Shown here: in pieces, positions 1 through 7,682 of the stretch
Layout: every line of letters starts with the position of its first letter
How positions within the stretch are numbered: the first letter of the stretch is position 1
Assembly: GCA_964618855.1 (NCBI GenBank)
Contig: CAZUCD010000022.1
Location: forward strand, 1-33,250
Direction of reading: 5' to 3'
From: CAZUCD01 sp964618855
GTDB taxonomy: Bacteria > Sumerlaeota > Sumerlaeia > SLMS01 > JANRJK01
DNA length: 33,250 nt
The notes under the pieces: generated by a model
What the model saw: the letters and a program-made list of their open reading frames with translations, nothing else
What the model was told of the DNA's origin: nothing
The model's database searches: none
Position numbers and translations under genes: made by a program

Positions 1-522
1 CGCCAGGCCATGCGCGCCGACCCGGACGTGATCCTCGTCGGCGAAATGCGCGACCAGGAGACCATCCGCATCGGCATCAAGGCGGCCGAGACGGGCCACC
101 TCGTCTTCTCGACCCTCCACACCCGCGGCGCCGTCCACACCATCCAGCGCGTCATGGGCTACTTCGAGCAGAAGGAGCATGACATCCTCCGCGACCAGCT
201 CTCCCTCAACCTTGTCTCCGTCATCACGCAGCGCCTCGTGAAGACGATCGACGGCAGGGGCCGCCGCGCCGCGCTCGAGATCATGGTCGTCAACGGCATC
301 ATCAAGAAGCTGATCGCCGACAGCCGCGTCCTCGAGATCCAGGGCGTCATCACGGGCCGGGACGAGGGCATGCAGACGATGGACCAGGGGCTTGCCGACC
401 TCGTGAAGGAAAAGCTGGTGTCGATCGAGGAGGCGTCCAAGTTCTGCGACGACTTCTACGCCATGAGACGCTACATTCAGGGCGTCTCCTCCTCCGCCGA
501 CAAGGGCGGCATCCTCGGCTAG
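1..522 (+). CDS. pilT: Type IV pilus twitching motility ATPase PilT, C-terminal part (5' end outside window)
   Basis: Hexameric AAA+-like ATPase at the inner-membrane base of type IV pili, which powers pilus retraction. The frame is open from base 1 (R-Q-A-M-R-A-D-P-D), so the N-terminal half lies upstream of the window. Visible motifs are the Walker B / Asp-box region MRADPDVILVGEMRD, the His-box region TGHLVFSTLHT, and the helical C-terminal domain ending in SRVLEIQGVI and a short Gly-rich tail. The sequence around SVITQRLV is typical of PilT rather than PilB, but the two cannot be fully separated without the N-terminal half, and PilU or a general T2SS/T4P retraction paralogue is possible. 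A hairpin follows at 551-569. The orphan pseudopilin at 12462 is the only other pilus-like gene here. Confidence 0.93.
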   Translation, partial: RQAMRADPDVILVGEMRDQETIRIGIKAAETGHLVFSTLHTRGAVHTIQRVMGYFEQKEHDILRDQLSLNLVSVITQRLVKTIDGRGRRAALEIMVVNGIIKKLIADSRVLEIQGVITGRDEGMQTMDQGLADLVKEKLVSIEEASKFCDDFYAMRRYIQGVSSSADKGGILG

Positions 523-550
523 TGCAGCCCGGGTCCCCCGACGCCTCCAT

Positions 551-569
551 GGGCAGGGCGCCCGTGCCC
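551..569 (+). terminator. Hairpin downstream of pilT, possible terminator
   Basis: GGGCA (551-555) pairs with TGCCC (565-569) around a G+C-rich 9-nt loop, and GCAATTGCTCTTT follows. It sits 29 bases after the pilT stop. The T-tract is short, so this is a weak intrinsic-terminator call. Confidence 0.4.
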
Positions 570-593
570 GCAATTGCTCTTTCCACCGCGACC

Positions 594-617
594 CGGGTCC
601 CCGTTGATGGGGACCCG
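594..617. other. Perfect 9-bp inverted repeat between pilT and the LptF/G gene
   Basis: CGGGTCCCC (594-602), loop GTTGAT, GGGGACCCG (609-617). It lies 24 bases before the permease start. No T-run follows on either strand, so it may be part of the leader of the next gene rather than a terminator. The core CCCGGGTCCCC also occurs once just after the pilT stop (about 528-538). Confidence 0.5.
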
Positions 618-640
618 ATTCGCGCACGACGCCGCATGCC

Positions 641-1765
641 ATGATCCCACTCCTCGACCGAGACCTCCTGAAGTCGTTCGCGACCGCGTTCGTCGCCGCG
701 CTGACGCTCACGCTCGTCCTGACGTTCGTGAATGTCCTGCTCGACAATTACCGCTACGTTTTCGGCGGCGAGGATTCGCGGTTCGGGTTCGTCCTCCTGT
801 ACTACGTGCTGACGCTCCCGCAGCAGGCCTCCTACATGCTGCCGCTCGCGGCCTCCGCCTCGATCCTTTGGGTGCTCCTGCAGAAGGCGCGCGAGAACGA
901 AATCCTCGCCTACCTCTCGTGCGGGGTGTCGCCGGCGCGCCTCGCCCGCCCCTTCATCACCAGCGCCTTGCTCATCAGCATCTGCGGCCTCATCCTCAGC
1001 GAAGCCATCGCCGGCCACGCCAACGCCCAGGCCCACCGCATCGAGAAGGTGTACATCAAGCGCCGAAAGGAGTCCGTCGTCACGCAGCGCGACCAGATCG
1101 TCGTCAGGCTGCGCGGCGAGCGCTTCGTCTACGTGGGCCTCTACGACGACAAACTGCGCAGGATGGAGCAGTCCACAATCATCGACCTCGCCGGCACGGG
1201 AGCCACCCTGAGCCAGAAGGTTGAAATCGCTTCCGGCCAACTTAAGGGTGACGGCGACTCAGCGACATGGGAACTCGAGGGAGTGGCAGTGCGGAAGTAC
1301 GACTCCTCCGGGTCCATGACCTCCTACGACAAGTTCGACAGACTCGAAGGCGCAAAGTTGGACCCGCCCCTCGAGGGCTCCCTCTCGCGCTTCCTAAGCG
1401 CAACGCAGAACCCCCAGCGCATGACATACAACGAATTGCGCGAGTACCTCGACCTCCAGGCCGAACAGGGGCGCACCAGCATCCCCGACTGGGAAACCGA
1501 GCTGCAGACGAAGCTCTCCGTCCCCTTCGTCACCCTCGTCCTTGGCATCCTCATGTGCGCGCATGCAATACGGCCCACATCTTCGGGGGTTATGAAGAGC
1601 TTCGGCGGCGGGCTCGTGTGGCTTGCCGTCGTCTTTGCGGTGCAGATGCTCCTGCGCAAGCTTGGCGATTCCGGGATCGTGCCGGCCCTTGTTGCCGCGT
1701 GGCTCCCCCCCGGGCTGTTCGGCGCCCTGGGACTCTTCATGCTGAGCCGTCCGCGGTTCGCATGA
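641..1765 (+). CDS. LptF/LptG-family permease (LPS export ABC transporter membrane subunit)
   Basis: Probable inner-membrane subunit of the Lpt bridge, which extracts lipopolysaccharide using the LptB ATPase. The 374-residue protein has the family layout: N-terminal transmembrane segments at about 11-33, 50-82 and 103-125; a periplasmic beta-jellyroll-like region at about 130-285; then three C-terminal helices at about 288-308, 320-340 and 345-370. The patterns LLDRDLLKSF at the start and ARENEILAYLSCGVSPARL after helix 2 match the family (coupling-helix region AxxxEIxAxxxxGxS). The length is normal. No strong Shine-Dalgarno is seen before this ATG, which is the first to give a complete N-terminal helix. 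LptF and LptG cannot be told apart here, and no partner permease or lptB lies in the window. The membrane-anchored kinase-like gene follows after 34 bases. Confidence 0.88.
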   Translation: MIPLLDRDLLKSFATAFVAALTLTLVLTFVNVLLDNYRYVFGGEDSRFGFVLLYYVLTLPQQASYMLPLAASASILWVLLQKARENEILAYLSCGVSPARLARPFITSALLISICGLILSEAIAGHANAQAHRIEKVYIKRRKESVVTQRDQIVVRLRGERFVYVGLYDDKLRRMEQSTIIDLAGTGATLSQKVEIASGQLKGDGDSATWELEGVAVRKYDSSGSMTSYDKFDRLEGAKLDPPLEGSLSRFLSATQNPQRMTYNELREYLDLQAEQGRTSIPDWETELQTKLSVPFVTLVLGILMCAHAIRPTSSGVMKSFGGGLVWLAVVFAVQMLLRKLGDSGIVPALVAAWLPPGLFGALGLFMLSRPRFA

Positions 1766-1799
1766 CGATGTCCGCCCTCGCGGCGGGGGAGAACCTCGG

Positions 1800-2684
1800 G
1801 TGAACACGCTGCTCATCATCGAGGGCGCCGCCTCGGTTGTGGTGGTTGCCGGGCTCGCGGTTGCTGGAAGGGCTCTCTGGAAGCACCTTGCCTTGAAGAG
1901 GCGCCGCGCGCGCCTAAGGGCGCATGTTCAGGCGTTCCTCGCAGACCGACCCACCATCGCTGTTCGAAGGTGGCTCGGCGTCGGCAACGTGGGCGCCGTG
2001 GTCCTCGCCGGCCTCGCCGAGGGATGGGAACGGGAGGTCTCGCTGTTCTGGCGCTCGCGCCTGCCAATGCCCGCCGAAGTCGTCGTCAAGGTCGCGCAGT
2101 TTTCCGGCGGAACCACGAAGCGCCGGGAGATACTCGCACGGCTCGCGTCGGACCTCGAGGCCGACCTCGCCGGTCCCGATCCCGTGCCCATCTGCCCCAT
2201 GCTCGCGCTTGGCTTTGTCGAGCGAGGACTCCCCGACGGAAACGCACTCGTGGAGGTCATGCCCCTCGTCGAGGGCCACGCGCTCAAGGTCGCAATCGCC
2301 GAGGGTCGCCTGACCGACCGGGAGGCCTCGTTGCGCGAGTTGCTCGGCATTCTCAGATCCGTTCTCTTCCTGGAGGCCCGCGGCCTCTACAACCGGAACG
2401 TGGACACCGAGAACGTGATCGTGAGGCAGGACGGAACTTGGGTCCGCATCGACTACGACTCGATCAAGGCGGTGGACGAGTTGCCCCTGGAACGCATGGA
2501 GCGACTATCCCGTCTCGTCGCGGCAGTCCTCGGTGCCGTCGCCCGCACGCCCGCGGACCTGTCCCTCCTCGCCCGCGTCCGCCAGCAGTCGCGGACCGCG
2601 CCGGAGAGCTGGCAGCTTCGCGGCCTGCCGATGTCCACGGCGGACTTGGTGCGCGAGATCGAATCGGTGCTGGGCACCCGGTAG
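1800..2684 (+). CDS. Membrane-anchored protein-kinase-like protein with degenerate catalytic loop (putative pseudokinase)
   Basis: Starts at GTG 1800, with GGGGGAG at 1785-1791 as ribosome binding site. Residues 4-23 form one transmembrane helix followed by an Arg/Lys-rich stretch, so the rest should be cytoplasmic. The body resembles a small kinase fold: a glycine loop G-V-G-N-V-G at 60-65, a VVVKVA strand with Lys97, a hinge-like EVMPLVEG at about 152-159, and a catalytic-loop equivalent Y-N-R-N-V-D-T-E-N-V-I-V at 197-208. In that loop HRD has become NRN, so the catalytic Asp is Asn, while the later metal-binding Asn205 is kept. Asp-Tyr-Asp at 218-220 stands where DFG would be. The family assignment is my reading of motifs; an LPS-core-kinase or APH-like fold is an alternative. 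The gene abuts the next one (stop at 2684, ATG at 2685), so the two are probably co-translated with the permease upstream. Confidence 0.6.
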   Translation: MNTLLIIEGAASVVVVAGLAVAGRALWKHLALKRRRARLRAHVQAFLADRPTIAVRRWLGVGNVGAVVLAGLAEGWEREVSLFWRSRLPMPAEVVVKVAQFSGGTTKRREILARLASDLEADLAGPDPVPICPMLALGFVERGLPDGNALVEVMPLVEGHALKVAIAEGRLTDREASLRELLGILRSVLFLEARGLYNRNVDTENVIVRQDGTWVRIDYDSIKAVDELPLERMERLSRLVAAVLGAVARTPADLSLLARVRQQSRTAPESWQLRGLPMSTADLVREIESVLGTR

Positions 2685-3632
2685 ATGGCCGAGGGCTCCC
2701 CTGCGACGCCGGCACGGCGCGCCCTGCGGGCTATGTGGGTCGTCGCGTTCGCGGGCGTCCTGGCGCGATGGATCCCGGGTGATCGGTACGATCCGTTTGC
2801 ACCGATTTGCTACACTCCGGCTTGGCTGGCCGCCCTTCCCATGGTCCTCCTGGCCTGTGCATTCGCCGGCAGGGCCTGCCGCCCTATCCTCGCGGTGTCG
2901 CTGCTGCTGACAGTTGTGGCGGTGCTGCAGGAACAACCTCGGCTACTGCATTGGCGAGACCGCGAACCGGAGCCGCATGGCCGGTCCCTGCGCGTCATGC
3001 TCCTCAACGTGCAGAGCTACCGCCGCGGACCAAAGGTCGTTGCCGACGCCATCCGCGCCGAGAGGCCCGACGTCGTAGCCTTGCTCGAATCGACAAGTTG
3101 GGGGAAGGTCCTCCCGGGCTTCAGGCGCGAGATGGGGGATGAACTCCAGTGGACCTCGATGAGGTACCTCGCCCTGGGTACGCGCGATGCAGTCGCCTCC
3201 TCCGAAAGCGTCCCCCTCTCCCATGGGGCCTTCGCCGCGCGCACGGAGATCGAGTGGGAGGGGAGCAGGATCGCGCTCTGGCTGATCGACATGCCGACGC
3301 CGCCCCTGCGCAAGGGGGCAGCCATCTACGCCGAGCTCACTCCACTGCTCGAGTCGGAGCACCTGCCAGTCCTGGTGGTCGGCGACATGAACACCCCGCG
3401 CCAGAGTCCGCTCCTGCGCCGCACGTTCCGATCCTTTGAGGACGCATCACAGGCCCCCGGCGCGCCCCGGTGGCTGGCCACCTGGCCGGAAGCGTTCCCC
3501 ATGTGGCAAATCGACCACGCCCGCTGCCGTGGCCTCGTGCCCGTCTCATCCCACTTCGTGCATGGGGTTTCGGACCACCTCGGGATCGTTGTAGAAGTGG
3601 CCCTACCGCTGGATTCCGCGCGCGACCCCTAG
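2685..3632 (+). CDS. Membrane-anchored endonuclease/exonuclease/phosphatase (EEP) family protein
   Basis: Metal-dependent phosphodiesterase-fold enzyme; the substrate cannot be told from sequence. The 315-residue protein has an N-terminal membrane region of two to three hydrophobic helices (about 15-30, 45-62 and 67-81) followed by the EEP domain. Catalytic signatures are in order: LLNVQ (Asn108), ALLEST (Glu135), VVGDMNT (Asp234, Asn236), QIDH (Asp277, His278) and SDH (296-298). The set appears complete, so activity is expected. The ATG follows directly on the TAG of the kinase-like gene, which implies translational coupling. The gene is convergent with the Hsp70-kinase fusion and their stop codons overlap inside CTAG at 3629-3632. 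The context with an LPS permease suggests a phospholipid- or envelope-related substrate, but that is inference only. Confidence 0.82.
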   Translation: MAEGSPATPARRALRAMWVVAFAGVLARWIPGDRYDPFAPICYTPAWLAALPMVLLACAFAGRACRPILAVSLLLTVVAVLQEQPRLLHWRDREPEPHGRSLRVMLLNVQSYRRGPKVVADAIRAERPDVVALLESTSWGKVLPGFRREMGDELQWTSMRYLALGTRDAVASSESVPLSHGAFAARTEIEWEGSRIALWLIDMPTPPLRKGAAIYAELTPLLESEHLPVLVVGDMNTPRQSPLLRRTFRSFEDASQAPGAPRWLATWPEAFPMWQIDHARCRGLVPVSSHFVHGVSDHLGIVVEVALPLDSARDP

Positions 3633-6600
3633 CCTTTCCGCAGCGCCTTGATGTCCTCGAGCATCTCCTCGACGCTCTGGTACCGCTTCTCCGCTTCCTT
3701 CTCGATGCACTTGAGGGTGATCTTCTTCAGGGCGGGGGAGATGCGGTCCGGCAGCGGCGGGGGAGCCGTGTGGATGTGGTGGTACTCGATGTTGCCGAGG
3801 TAGAATGGCGGGTTTCCGGAGGAGAGTTCATACAGGACGATGCCGAGCGCGTAGATGTCGCTCCGCGCGTCCACTCCGGCGCCCGTGATCTGCTCCGGCG
3901 CCATGTAGAGCGGCGTCCCGATGACGGCCGTGCCCGACTTCGTGCCGTCGTCGCCCTTGAGTATCTTGGCGATGCCGAAGTCGGTGATCTTGATCGAGTT
4001 CTGCTTCGTGACCATGATGTTCGCGGGCTTGATGTCACGGTGCACGATCCCGAGCCGGTGCGCGTATCCGATCGCGTCGCAGATCTGGAGCGAATAGTAG
4101 AGGATCATCTCCTCGGTGAACGACGTCCTCTCGGCCTGCAGGCGCTTGAGGTCGGTGCCCTCGATGTACTCCATCGAGATGAACTTCTTGTTCCCGGTCT
4201 CGAACATGTCGTGGATGCGGACGATGTACGGGTGGGAGAGCTTCTTTGCGGCGCGCGCCTCGCGCTTGAACCGCTCGACGGCCATGGGGTCCTGGCATAG
4301 GAAGTCGTTCAGGACCTTGAGGGCCACGATCTCGTCGAGGATCTTGTCCTTCGCCTTGTAGATGATGCCCATCGATCCGCGGTTGATTTCCTCGACGATC
4401 GTGAAGCGCGAGTCCTTGAGGACCTGCTGGAACTTCTGCGAGTCGTCCTCGCCAGCCTGGAGCTTCACCCGGAACTGGAGCTTCTTCAGCTTCGCCCCCG
4501 TGTCGCGGTAGTTCGGATCCGCTTCGGCAAGATGCTCGTACACGGCGATCGCGTGTTGGAGCTGGTCTGTGCGCTCCATGTCCCCCGCCAACCGGTAGAG
4601 GATGTCCTTCACCTCGTCGTTCGCCTTGAGTTGCTTGAACTTTTGCCAGGCCAGGTAGTGCAGGTTCTGCTGCCAATGGCAAAGGCCGAGGATCTTCACG
4701 GCGCGCGTCTCGTAGGCGTCGTAGCGCTGAAGCTCCTGGAGGATCGCGACAGCCTCGTCCATACGGTTGGTCTTCAGGTAAATCTTCACGAGCTTGAACA
4801 TCGCGGCGGGGTCTTCCTTCGCCGCCATGCGCGCCTTGTACAGGCGCTCGAGGGTTTCGCCATCCTGGTCGGCAGGCTCCTGCCGACTGGCCTGCTCGAT
4901 GTCGTCGCACGCCCCTGCCAAGTCGCCCGTGGCCTCGCGGAACAGCCCGCGGTCGCGCCGGAAGGAGGCCGAGGTGACGAACCGCTTCATCGCGAGCTCG
5001 TAGAGGGAGGCGATCTCGTCCTTGTGCCTCGGCAGGTGGTGCTCCTGCATGTTGCGGAGCATCGAGCGCAGTTCCTCGAGCTGCCCCATGCCCGCCGTCA
5101 CGCGGGCTATCGCAGCCTGCACGTCGAACGAGCCCTGCTGCTCCTGGGTCAGCCCCTGCAGCGCCTTGAGTGCGTTCACAAAGGCCCGCTGCGACTGCGC
5201 CGAGTCGGGGTCCTTGTCGAGGTTCTCGATAGCCGTGTAGTACGCCTGCGGGAGGTTCACCGGGGGCGTCGCGTCCGAGAGGTTGCTCGCCGGGCGCGGG
5301 GTCGGCGCATTCGAGAGCGGCATGTACCGCGTCTCCGCCGCACCCACGGGAAGGTTCAGGCCCTCGGGGGGCGTGATGATCGGGTCATGGATCGGCAGCG
5401 ACGTGGGCATTGCGTGGATGTCCCCCGGCGGCTGCATCCCGCGAACGGGCAACTGCGTCGGCATGTTGTGGAAGTCGGCCACCGTTTCGGAGGCCTGCCC
5501 CGGGAGCTTGACGGCGAGGGGAGTCACCGGCGCAAACGACCGCACCGTCGGCTGCGGGGGCGACTGCGGCGAGGGACCGCTGTACATGGTTGGCATGGCG
5601 CCGTAGTCGACGGGCGAGGGCATGGCGCCCTGCGGGGTCGTCGAGCGCTGCGCCGAGCGCTGGACCTCGGCCGCGGCCGGCGGAACCTTGGCCTCCGCCT
5701 TGGAGTCCGAGAGCATGGCGAAGGATGCCCCCTCCGCGGACGCCGCCGCCGCGGGCACCGCGGGCGGCATTGCGGGTGGCGTGGAGGCCACCTTTGGGGC
5801 AGGTGGAACGGAGGCGGGGCTTGCCTGAACGGGCTGCATGGCGCCCCCCTTGGCGGCGGGGGCATCCGCCGGCTTCGGCGCAAGGGGCACCCCGGCGGGC
5901 GCGCCGCCCGGCTGCGAGCTGTCCGAGGCGCGCGAGCCGGCGGCACCGGCGCGCCGGCTGAGCGAGCCGCGCCTTGCCGCGGACTGTTGCTGCGTCCCGC
6001 GGTTGCGCTTGCGCTTGCGCGTCTTGCGCTCCTCCTCAGTCAGCGAGGAGTGAAGCACCGTCAGCTTCTTTTCGATCCCCGAACCGAGGTCCGAGGCGCT
6101 GATCTCCATCACGCCGTCGGCATTGATGAAGAACATCACGCGGATGCGCGCGACGCCCTGCGGCGCCGCGGGAATGTCCGACAGGATGAACTTGCCAAGG
6201 CTTCGGTTCTCCGTCGCGTTGTCCGATTCGCCCTGCAGGATGTGGATGTTGACGAAGGTCTGGTTCGGCTCCGTCGTCGTGAAGGTCTTGGCCGCTTTGA
6301 TCGGGATCGTCGAGTTCTTCTCGATGATCTTCGACATCTTGTCGTCCTTCACTTCGATGCCGAGCGAATGCGGTGTGACGTCGAGGAGGACCACTTCCTG
6401 GATGTTGCCCTGGAAGATGCCCGCCTGCGCGGCGGCCCCGAGGGCAACGACCTCGTCGGGGTTCACGCCCTTGAACGGCGCCATCCCGAAGAAGTCCTCC
6501 ACGGCGTCCTGGACGAGCGGGATGCGCGTCGAGCCGCCCACGAGCACGACCTTCGAAATGTCCCGCTTGTTGAGCCCGGCGTCCTCGAGGGCGCGCCGGC

Positions 6601-7549
6601 AGCAGCGGATCGTGCGGTTCACGATCGGCTCGATCATCGACTCGAACTCGGCGCGCGTGATGTTGCGCTCAAGGTGGATCGGCTGCCCGTCCTTCTGCGC
6701 GAAGAAGGGGAGGCTGATCCGCGCCGTCGTCGCGGTCGAAAGGTCGCACTTGGCCTTCTCGCAGACTTCCTTAAGGCGCCGCAGCGTCGTCGGGTCGCCG
6801 CTCATGTCGAGCTGGTGCGTGCGGTAGAACTCCTCCACGATCATGTTCACGAGGAGGTTGTCGATGTCGTCCCCGCCGAGGTGGCTGTCGCCCGTTGATG
6901 TCAGGACCTCGAATGTCTTCGTGACGATTTCCAGGAGCGTGATGTCGAAGGTTCCGCCGCCGAAGTCGAAGATCGCGATGGTCTCCTCGACCTCACCCGT
7001 CCTCCCGAGGCCGTACGCCATGGCGGCCGCCGTCGGCTCGTTGATCAGGCGCAGCACCTCCAGCCCGGCGAGGCGCGCGGACTCGATCACCGAGTTGCGC
7101 TGCATGTCGTCGAAGTACGCCGGGACCGTCACGACGGCCTTCTTCACTTCCTCGCCGCAGTATTCGGAGGCGTTCTCCCGTATCTGCTTGAAGATCATCG
7201 CCCCGATGTGCTCCGGGCGGTAGCCCATGCCGCCGATGTCGATGAGCAGTTGGTCGTCGTGGTTCACCAACTCGAAGGGGAAAACGTCCCCCGCCTCGTC
7301 CAGGTCCTCGAAGGACCGGCCCAGCAGGCGCTTCACACTGCTGATGGTCCGCTTCGGGTTCGTGACCGCCTGGCGCCGCGCCTTCTCGCCGACCAGCACC
7401 TCCCCGTTCTCGAGGAACGCCACGATCGAGGGGGTCCTGTTCTCGCCCTCTGCGGACGGAATGATCGTGGGTTCATTCCCCTCGATGATCGCCACGACGG
7501 AGTTCGTCGTGCCGAAGTCGATGCCGATGATCTTTCCTTCGGTGTGCAT
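3629..7549 (-). CDS. Hsp70 (DnaK)-TPR-Ser/Thr protein kinase fusion protein
   Basis: 1306 residues, no signal peptide or membrane segment, hence cytosolic. Residues 1-385 are a full Hsp70 ATPase domain: GIDFGTTNS at 9-17, Lys73 in VKRLLGR, INEPTAAAMAYG around 169-180, IFDFGGGTFD at 193-202, LVGGSTRIP at 336-344. VVLLDV (386-391) is the interdomain linker. Residues 392-505 match the beta substrate-binding domain. The alpha-helical lid is missing: after SSLTEEERK comes a basic patch (509-517), then about 240 residues rich in Pro and Ala. Residues about 765-1030 are helical and TPR-like. Residues about 1045-1306 are a Hanks-type kinase: glycine loop NRGSMG 1056-1061, Lys1078, HRDIKPAN 1170-1177, DFG 1190-1192, APE 1217-1219. 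All catalytic residues are present in both enzyme domains. The frame is uninterrupted, with no sign of an assembly join. A candidate promoter lies at 7636-7665; no CIRCE operator is seen. Confidence 0.95.
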   Translation of the reverse strand: MHTEGKIIGIDFGTTNSVVAIIEGNEPTIIPSAEGENRTPSIVAFLENGEVLVGEKARRQAVTNPKRTISSVKRLLGRSFEDLDEAGDVFPFELVNHDDQLLIDIGGMGYRPEHIGAMIFKQIRENASEYCGEEVKKAVVTVPAYFDDMQRNSVIESARLAGLEVLRLINEPTAAAMAYGLGRTGEVEETIAIFDFGGGTFDITLLEIVTKTFEVLTSTGDSHLGGDDIDNLLVNMIVEEFYRTHQLDMSGDPTTLRRLKEVCEKAKCDLSTATTARISLPFFAQKDGQPIHLERNITRAEFESMIEPIVNRTIRCCRRALEDAGLNKRDISKVVLVGGSTRIPLVQDAVEDFFGMAPFKGVNPDEVVALGAAAQAGIFQGNIQEVVLLDVTPHSLGIEVKDDKMSKIIEKNSTIPIKAAKTFTTTEPNQTFVNIHILQGESDNATENRSLGKFILSDIPAAPQGVARIRVMFFINADGVMEISASDLGSGIEKKLTVLHSSLTEEERKTRKRKRNRGTQQQSAARRGSLSRRAGAAGSRASDSSQPGGAPAGVPLAPKPADAPAAKGGAMQPVQASPASVPPAPKVASTPPAMPPAVPAAAASAEGASFAMLSDSKAEAKVPPAAAEVQRSAQRSTTPQGAMPSPVDYGAMPTMYSGPSPQSPPQPTVRSFAPVTPLAVKLPGQASETVADFHNMPTQLPVRGMQPPGDIHAMPTSLPIHDPIITPPEGLNLPVGAAETRYMPLSNAPTPRPASNLSDATPPVNLPQAYYTAIENLDKDPDSAQSQRAFVNALKALQGLTQEQQGSFDVQAAIARVTAGMGQLEELRSMLRNMQEHHLPRHKDEIASLYELAMKRFVTSASFRRDRGLFREATGDLAGACDDIEQASRQEPADQDGETLERLYKARMAAKEDPAAMFKLVKIYLKTNRMDEAVAILQELQRYDAYETRAVKILGLCHWQQNLHYLAWQKFKQLKANDEVKDILYRLAGDMERTDQLQHAIAVYEHLAEADPNYRDTGAKLKKLQFRVKLQAGEDDSQKFQQVLKDSRFTIVEEINRGSMGIIYKAKDKILDEIVALKVLNDFLCQDPMAVERFKREARAAKKLSHPYIVRIHDMFETGNKKFISMEYIEGTDLKRLQAERTSFTEEMILYYSLQICDAIGYAHRLGIVHRDIKPANIMVTKQNSIKITDFGIAKILKGDDGTKSGTAVIGTPLYMAPEQITGAGVDARSDIYALGIVLYELSSGNPPFYLGNIEYHHIHTAPPPLPDRISPALKKITLKCIEKEAEKRYQSVEEMLEDIKALRKG

Positions 7550-7635
7550 GGGCGTGGTGTCGTTTTCCTGGCACGTTGCTGCGCTGCCCCCGTGGGGAGG
7601 GCGAGCGCGGTATCCACCGCTCGATCAACCAAGGT

Positions 7636-7665
7636 ATATCAATCGGCGTCGAGGGGTTGCGTCAA
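7636..7665 (-). promoter_or_regulatory. Candidate sigma-70-type promoter for the Hsp70-kinase fusion gene
   Basis: On the minus strand TTGACG (7665-7660) is followed after 18 bases by TGATAT (7641-7636). This lies in the 133-base gap between the FAH-family gene and the fusion gene, about 87 bases before the ATG. Five of six bases match the -35 consensus and three of six match the -10. The housekeeping sigma consensus of this organism is unknown. Confidence 0.4.
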
Positions 7666-7682
7666 AGCCTTAATCTGGAAAA

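Noticed and set aside
4532..6898. A 788-codon open frame on the plus strand opposite the Hsp70-kinase gene
   Set aside because: It is antisense to unmistakable Hsp70, linker, TPR and kinase coding sequence, is extremely Arg/Leu/Gly-rich and has no motif. Long antisense frames are expected in G+C-rich DNA.
7550..7682. CIRCE (HrcA) heat-shock operator upstream of the Hsp70 fusion
   Set aside because: No TTAGCACTC-N9-GAGTGCTAA or near match is present in the 133-base upstream region.
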